In this document: positions 61,332-64,000 of the stretch, one piece after another
Layout: each line of letters opens with the position of its first letter
Position numbering within the stretch: position 1 is the stretch's first letter
The notes under the pieces: model-generated
What the model saw: the letters and a program-made list of their open reading frames with translations, nothing else
Told to the model about the DNA's origin: nothing
Databases searched by the model: none
Made by a program: the position numbers and the translations under genes
DNA from: Pirellula sp.
GTDB taxonomy: Bacteria; Planctomycetota; Planctomycetia; Pirellulales; Pirellulaceae
DNA length: 64,000 nucleotides
Direction of reading: 5' to 3'
Assembly: GCA_021300155.1 (NCBI GenBank)
Contig: JAJTID010000009.1
Coordinates: forward strand, 34,939 to 98,938

Positions 61332-63860
61332 TCAGTTTGCCATTTTTTCAGGAACCAAAAAAGTCACAGCGACAGGGAACATTCTGGCTTGCGGATCCGC
61401 AAACCTCTCCCGAATAGCCTCGGTCTCATGCCTGATTTCATCCGGAATCTCCTTTACTCGGGCTCGCATCGCATCCTTGTTGCGTTCATATCGCTCTTGC
61501 TCCGGGTCATCGAAACCTGCAAGCAATGGCTGAATGTACGCTGCATCCTTGAGTTCTGCTTCGATGGACTTTTTCAATTCTGTGAGGATAGATTCGATGT
61601 CCTTTGCTTCTTTGTCGGCGCGAGCGCTGAGCGTTCGATGGATCGCTGCTTTGCGTTCTTTGACTCGTGCCTCTAACGACTCGACTAAACGGCCAGCGAA
61701 TTGCGGATACAGGTCCAGCAAGACGTCTTTGACTTTGTCCGATGGTTCAACGTTGGTCATTCCTGACTGCGAATCTTCGAGTTGCGTTTGATTCAACCGT
61801 CCACCCCATTTCCCTTGGTTGATGGAACCGCCCGCCGTAATGATCTCTTCGTGCAAACGAACGTTGTCTCCGCCGATGACTACGAGCCGGGCATGGGCAA
61901 CCACTGCTGGTGTATCGATAATACTGTTCGGAACAACTCGGGCCGTAACCCGTTGCAGTTTCGATCGCCCCTTTTCGGCCCATACTTCGGCCCGCAGCAG
62001 TCGCAAACACATCTGTGGTAATCGATGATTCAAATGCACCAACACAAGATCGTCACGCCCTCGCGAGACTGTCTCATCAAAAGTGATGAGCCGAATCTCT
62101 TTCGTGTGTGGATGCTCAAGGCCTTCAGCACATGCGGCCCAACTCCCCTTCAGCGGTGGCAATTGGAAACAAAGCTTGCCATCCTCTGTCTTGGTCGGAG
62201 TGAGAGCTAGCTGCCCCGCTAGCGATAGGCCAACATTTACGACTTGGCAGATGTTTTCTGGCGAGAGACGCAGTTCGCGTCGTGTTTCTCGGTATTGGTC
62301 CATCAGTGCCTTGACTTGCTTTTGCAGATCCCGCTCGAACCTAAGCATCTTCCGTATCGGTGCAGCTTCATTTTCAGCCTTGGCGGTGTCCAACTCCTTG
62401 CGATGACCTAACATCGCTTCTTCAATTTGCAGTGCAATGACGTTGCCGACCTTACCAAGGTCTTCTCGAATTGTTTCGACCTTGAGCGCCACTCGCATGA
62501 GAAATTCGAGATCGTCTTCCAAATCGTTGGCTTCGAGTCCGCGTTCCCGAATCGTCATGGATTGACCTGGCTCGGGTTTCCAACTTTGGCCGACAAAATG
62601 GTGGATAAGAACCTTGTCGGCTTTCTGCCCGTGTCGGTCCACACGTCCGTTCCGCTGCTCCATGCGGTTTGGGTTCCAAGGGATTTCGTAGTGGATGAGT
62701 CGCGAGCAAAAATTCTGCAAGTCGAGACCTTCGGAAGCTGCATCGGTAGCCAGCAGGATGCGCACCGGACTGATGTCTGGCGATGTTTGAAACGACGCTT
62801 TGACATCCTCACGTTTCTCAGGATCCATCCCGCCGTACATGGTTACGAGTCGATCGCCGTCAGTGAAACCTTCGACCGACAAAACCTCTTGCAACCAGTT
62901 TTGGGTGGCTCGATACTCGGTGAAGATGATGACACGCTCCTTCGACCATTTCCCGCCAGGCTTTAGATGCTTTTTGAGCCATTCTATGAGCTGTTTGACT
63001 TTGGATTCTCGTTGACCGCGAGCTCGCTTGGCCCAATCCTTCATTTGTTTCAAAAGAGCTTCTTCGTCGGCGGTCGGCTCGGAAAACAAACGAGTCGCCG
63101 TGTCCAATGCGTCTGCGGTAGCGTCATCGTAGTCGGTGTCGTCAGCGTACTCTTCGTCGAGCCGTTCCAGTTCCAGTTGGAGCGTCTTGAATGATGGCTT
63201 CGCAACTTTTTTGCGTGCGGTGTGCAGTGACCGTTCGTGCTGCTCCAATGTCGTCAGGAACGCAGCAGGGCAAGAAAACAATCGCTTCTTCAAGGTCTTC
63301 AACACAAACTCGGTCGCGAATCGCTCGGCGTTACCCTCGGCTCTCGATGACCGCATTTTGGTGTATTTGCGTAAGGCAGAATGAATGGCTTTTTCTTCGT
63401 CCGTATAAGGAACTTCGATGGTCTCCAGTATGCGGGGCGGAAAGCGACGGATTCCCAAATGGTTGAATGTGAAGCCTGGATCACTCTTGAGACGACGAAC
63501 CATAACCGCATCGAGTTGCTTGCGATCTGGTTCTGTGCCACGATAGAACCGTTGGTTGTCCAATAGTTCGAGCAAGGCACCGAAACTTTCCTTGTAACCG
63601 TTGTGCGGTGTAGCGGTCAGAAAAAGCTTGTGCTCAAAGTGCGGTGCTAATTCACGCAATGCTTGAGTTCGCAGTGAATCGGTAGCGTACTTGCCAGCGC
63701 CCGATGGAGCGCAGTTGTGAGCTTCGTCTACGATGAGCAGGTCGTACTTGCGAGGGTAGACTTGCTCGCCCGGTGCGGGCAATGTTTCACGCATGAGTCG
63801 CAAGGGTCGTTCACGCTTGAGAAAATCGATGCTAGTGATGAGCCGAGGAAAGTGAGACCA
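61332..63860 (-). CDS. drmD: DISARM SNF2-like helicase DrmD, 3' exon only
   Basis: These are the C-terminal about 840 residues of the SNF2-family helicase that defines class 1 DISARM. Present are 'LLIVDEAHNCAPSG' (Walker B/DEAH), 'HKLFLTATPHNGYKESF' (motif III), 'RVIIFTEYRATQNWL' (motif IV), 'LLATDAASEGLDLQNFC' (motif V) and 'RMEQRNGRVDRHGQ' (motif VI), then a long helical tail. The Walker A motif is missing because it lies beyond the window. Bases 63861 upward are not helicase sequence but the 3' end of a group II intron, so I end the exon at 63860 ('W/S-H-F-P-R-L-I-T-S'). The frame that continues to 63968 is read through intron RNA structure. Confidence 0.85.
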   Translation of the reverse strand, partial: WSHFPRLITSIDFLKRERPLRLMRETLPAPGEQVYPRKYDLLIVDEAHNCAPSGAGKYATDSLRTQALRELAPHFEHKLFLTATPHNGYKESFGALLELLDNQRFYRGTEPDRKQLDAVMVRRLKSDPGFTFNHLGIRRFPPRILETIEVPYTDEEKAIHSALRKYTKMRSSRAEGNAERFATEFVLKTLKKRLFSCPAAFLTTLEQHERSLHTARKKVAKPSFKTLQLELERLDEEYADDTDYDDATADALDTATRLFSEPTADEEALLKQMKDWAKRARGQRESKVKQLIEWLKKHLKPGGKWSKERVIIFTEYRATQNWLQEVLSVEGFTDGDRLVTMYGGMDPEKREDVKASFQTSPDISPVRILLATDAASEGLDLQNFCSRLIHYEIPWNPNRMEQRNGRVDRHGQKADKVLIHHFVGQSWKPEPGQSMTIRERGLEANDLEDDLEFLMRVALKVETIREDLGKVGNVIALQIEEAMLGHRKELDTAKAENEAAPIRKMLRFERDLQKQVKALMDQYRETRRELRLSPENICQVVNVGLSLAGQLALTPTKTEDGKLCFQLPPLKGSWAACAEGLEHPHTKEIRLITFDETVSRGRDDLVLVHLNHRLPQMCLRLLRAEVWAEKGRSKLQRVTARVVPNSIIDTPAVVAHARLVVIGGDNVRLHEEIITAGGSINQGKWGGRLNQTQLEDSQSGMTNVEPSDKVKDVLLDLYPQFAGRLVESLEARVKERKAAIHRTLSARADKEAKDIESILTELKKSIEAELKDAAYIQPLLAGFDDPEQERYERNKDAMRARVKEIPDEIRHETEAIRERFADPQARMFPVAVTFLVPEKMAN

Positions 63861-64000
63861 GTAGAGTAGAGAGGGTCGGCTTTTGGCCGAGCCCTCCCCC
63901 TCGTCAAACCGTACGTACAGATTTCCCATATACGGCTTTCGCAGTAACTTCGTCTGAGGCATTACCAAGGATAGTTGCTAAGTCGTTCACGGACGTCGCA
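63861..64000 (-). mobile_element. 3' end of a group II intron inserted in drmD
   Basis: On the minus strand the sequence AAGCCGTA...GAAA...TACGGTTT (about 63906-63938) folds as intron domain V. It has the AGC triad, an eight-pair lower stem with the G-U wobble, a two-base CG bulge, and a short upper stem capped by GAAA. Next comes a GC-rich hairpin (TCGGC-caaaa-GCCGA with GAGGG/CCCTC below) as domain VI, ending ...CTCTAC at 63861, an acceptable A-Y 3' splice end. Upstream, the last 12 codons of a frame ending at TAA 63962-63964 (...RERLSNYPW) could be the tail of the intron-encoded reverse transcriptase. The rest of the intron lies beyond the window. Confidence 0.72.

Noticed and set aside
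63861..63968. N-terminal extension of the drmD frame
   Set aside because: The frame is open, but its translation does not resemble a helicase and the RNA folds as group II intron domains V and VI.
1..64000. CRISPR arrays, tRNA or rRNA genes
   Set aside because: No regularly spaced repeats and no cloverleaf or rRNA signature was noticed on reading; a dedicated scan for tRNA would be needed to exclude one fully.

Overview
The window looks like a chromosomal segment of a planctomycete, most likely a Pirellulales/Rhodopirellula-type marine or freshwater bacterium. The support is family content rather than a marker gene. It includes a DUF1080 (3-keto-disaccharide hydrolase-like) secreted protein, DUF4332 and DUF4254 proteins, a membrane protein opening with the Asn-Pro-Tyr signature common in this phylum, FloA and NfeD membrane-microdomain proteins, and many non-ATG starts. 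No rRNA, tRNA or CRISPR array was seen.

Layout. (1) 1-19.5 kb is a housekeeping and signalling region: DUF4332 (cut by the left edge), DUF4254, an NfeD-type membrane protein, an ECF sigma factor, a GT4 glycosyltransferase, a DNase I-like lipoprotein, XseB, two LuxR-type regulators whose receiver aspartate is replaced by Glu, an HD/PAS/GGDEF protein, DUF1080, FloA and HisI. (2) 19.6-26.3 kb, minus strand, is a chemosensory operon: a large hybrid CheA, a CheW, a soluble tandem-Cache protein, then a CDGSH iron-sulfur protein. (3) 26.6-34.6 kb, plus strand and divergent from cheA, is a bilin operon: a ferredoxin-dependent bilin reductase, a heme oxygenase, a V4R protein, a disordered/coiled-coil protein, a small phycobiliprotein-like globin, a second V4R protein, an 800-residue protein with a phycobiliprotein-like N-terminus, and an unknown protein. 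(4) 34.9-42.6 kb, plus strand, is a gas-vesicle locus: a GvpH-like Hsp20, a CDC48-type AAA ATPase, two GvpF/L proteins, GvpA, a basic coiled-coil protein in the gvpC position, and an unusually long GvpN. (5) 42.8-43.4 kb holds a small HTH gene with a Trp/Glu-rich acidic tail behind a promoter flanked by two palindromes. (6) 43.7-64 kb, minus strand, is a class 1 DISARM phage-defence island (drmD, drmMI, drmA, drmB, drmC). It is split by a KGGVGR-type ATPase and a toxin-antitoxin-like pair and followed by a RadD-like helicase. drmMI carries a C-terminal gamma-glutamylcyclotransferase-like domain. drmD appears to be interrupted by a group II intron whose 3' end (domains V and VI) lies at the right edge.

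The most interesting part is the uninterrupted run from about 19.6 to 42.6 kb. Heme oxygenase plus bilin reductase should make a reduced linear tetrapyrrole. The phycobiliprotein-like globins and V4R proteins are candidate binders for it. A complete kinase/adaptor/sensor set lies divergently next to them, and gas-vesicle genes follow directly. Bilin-biosynthesis-associated globin clusters in non-photosynthetic bacteria have, to my knowledge, been described. Their physical coupling to a chemosensory array and a buoyancy organelle suggests, as inference only, a bilin- or light-dependent system that tunes flotation.
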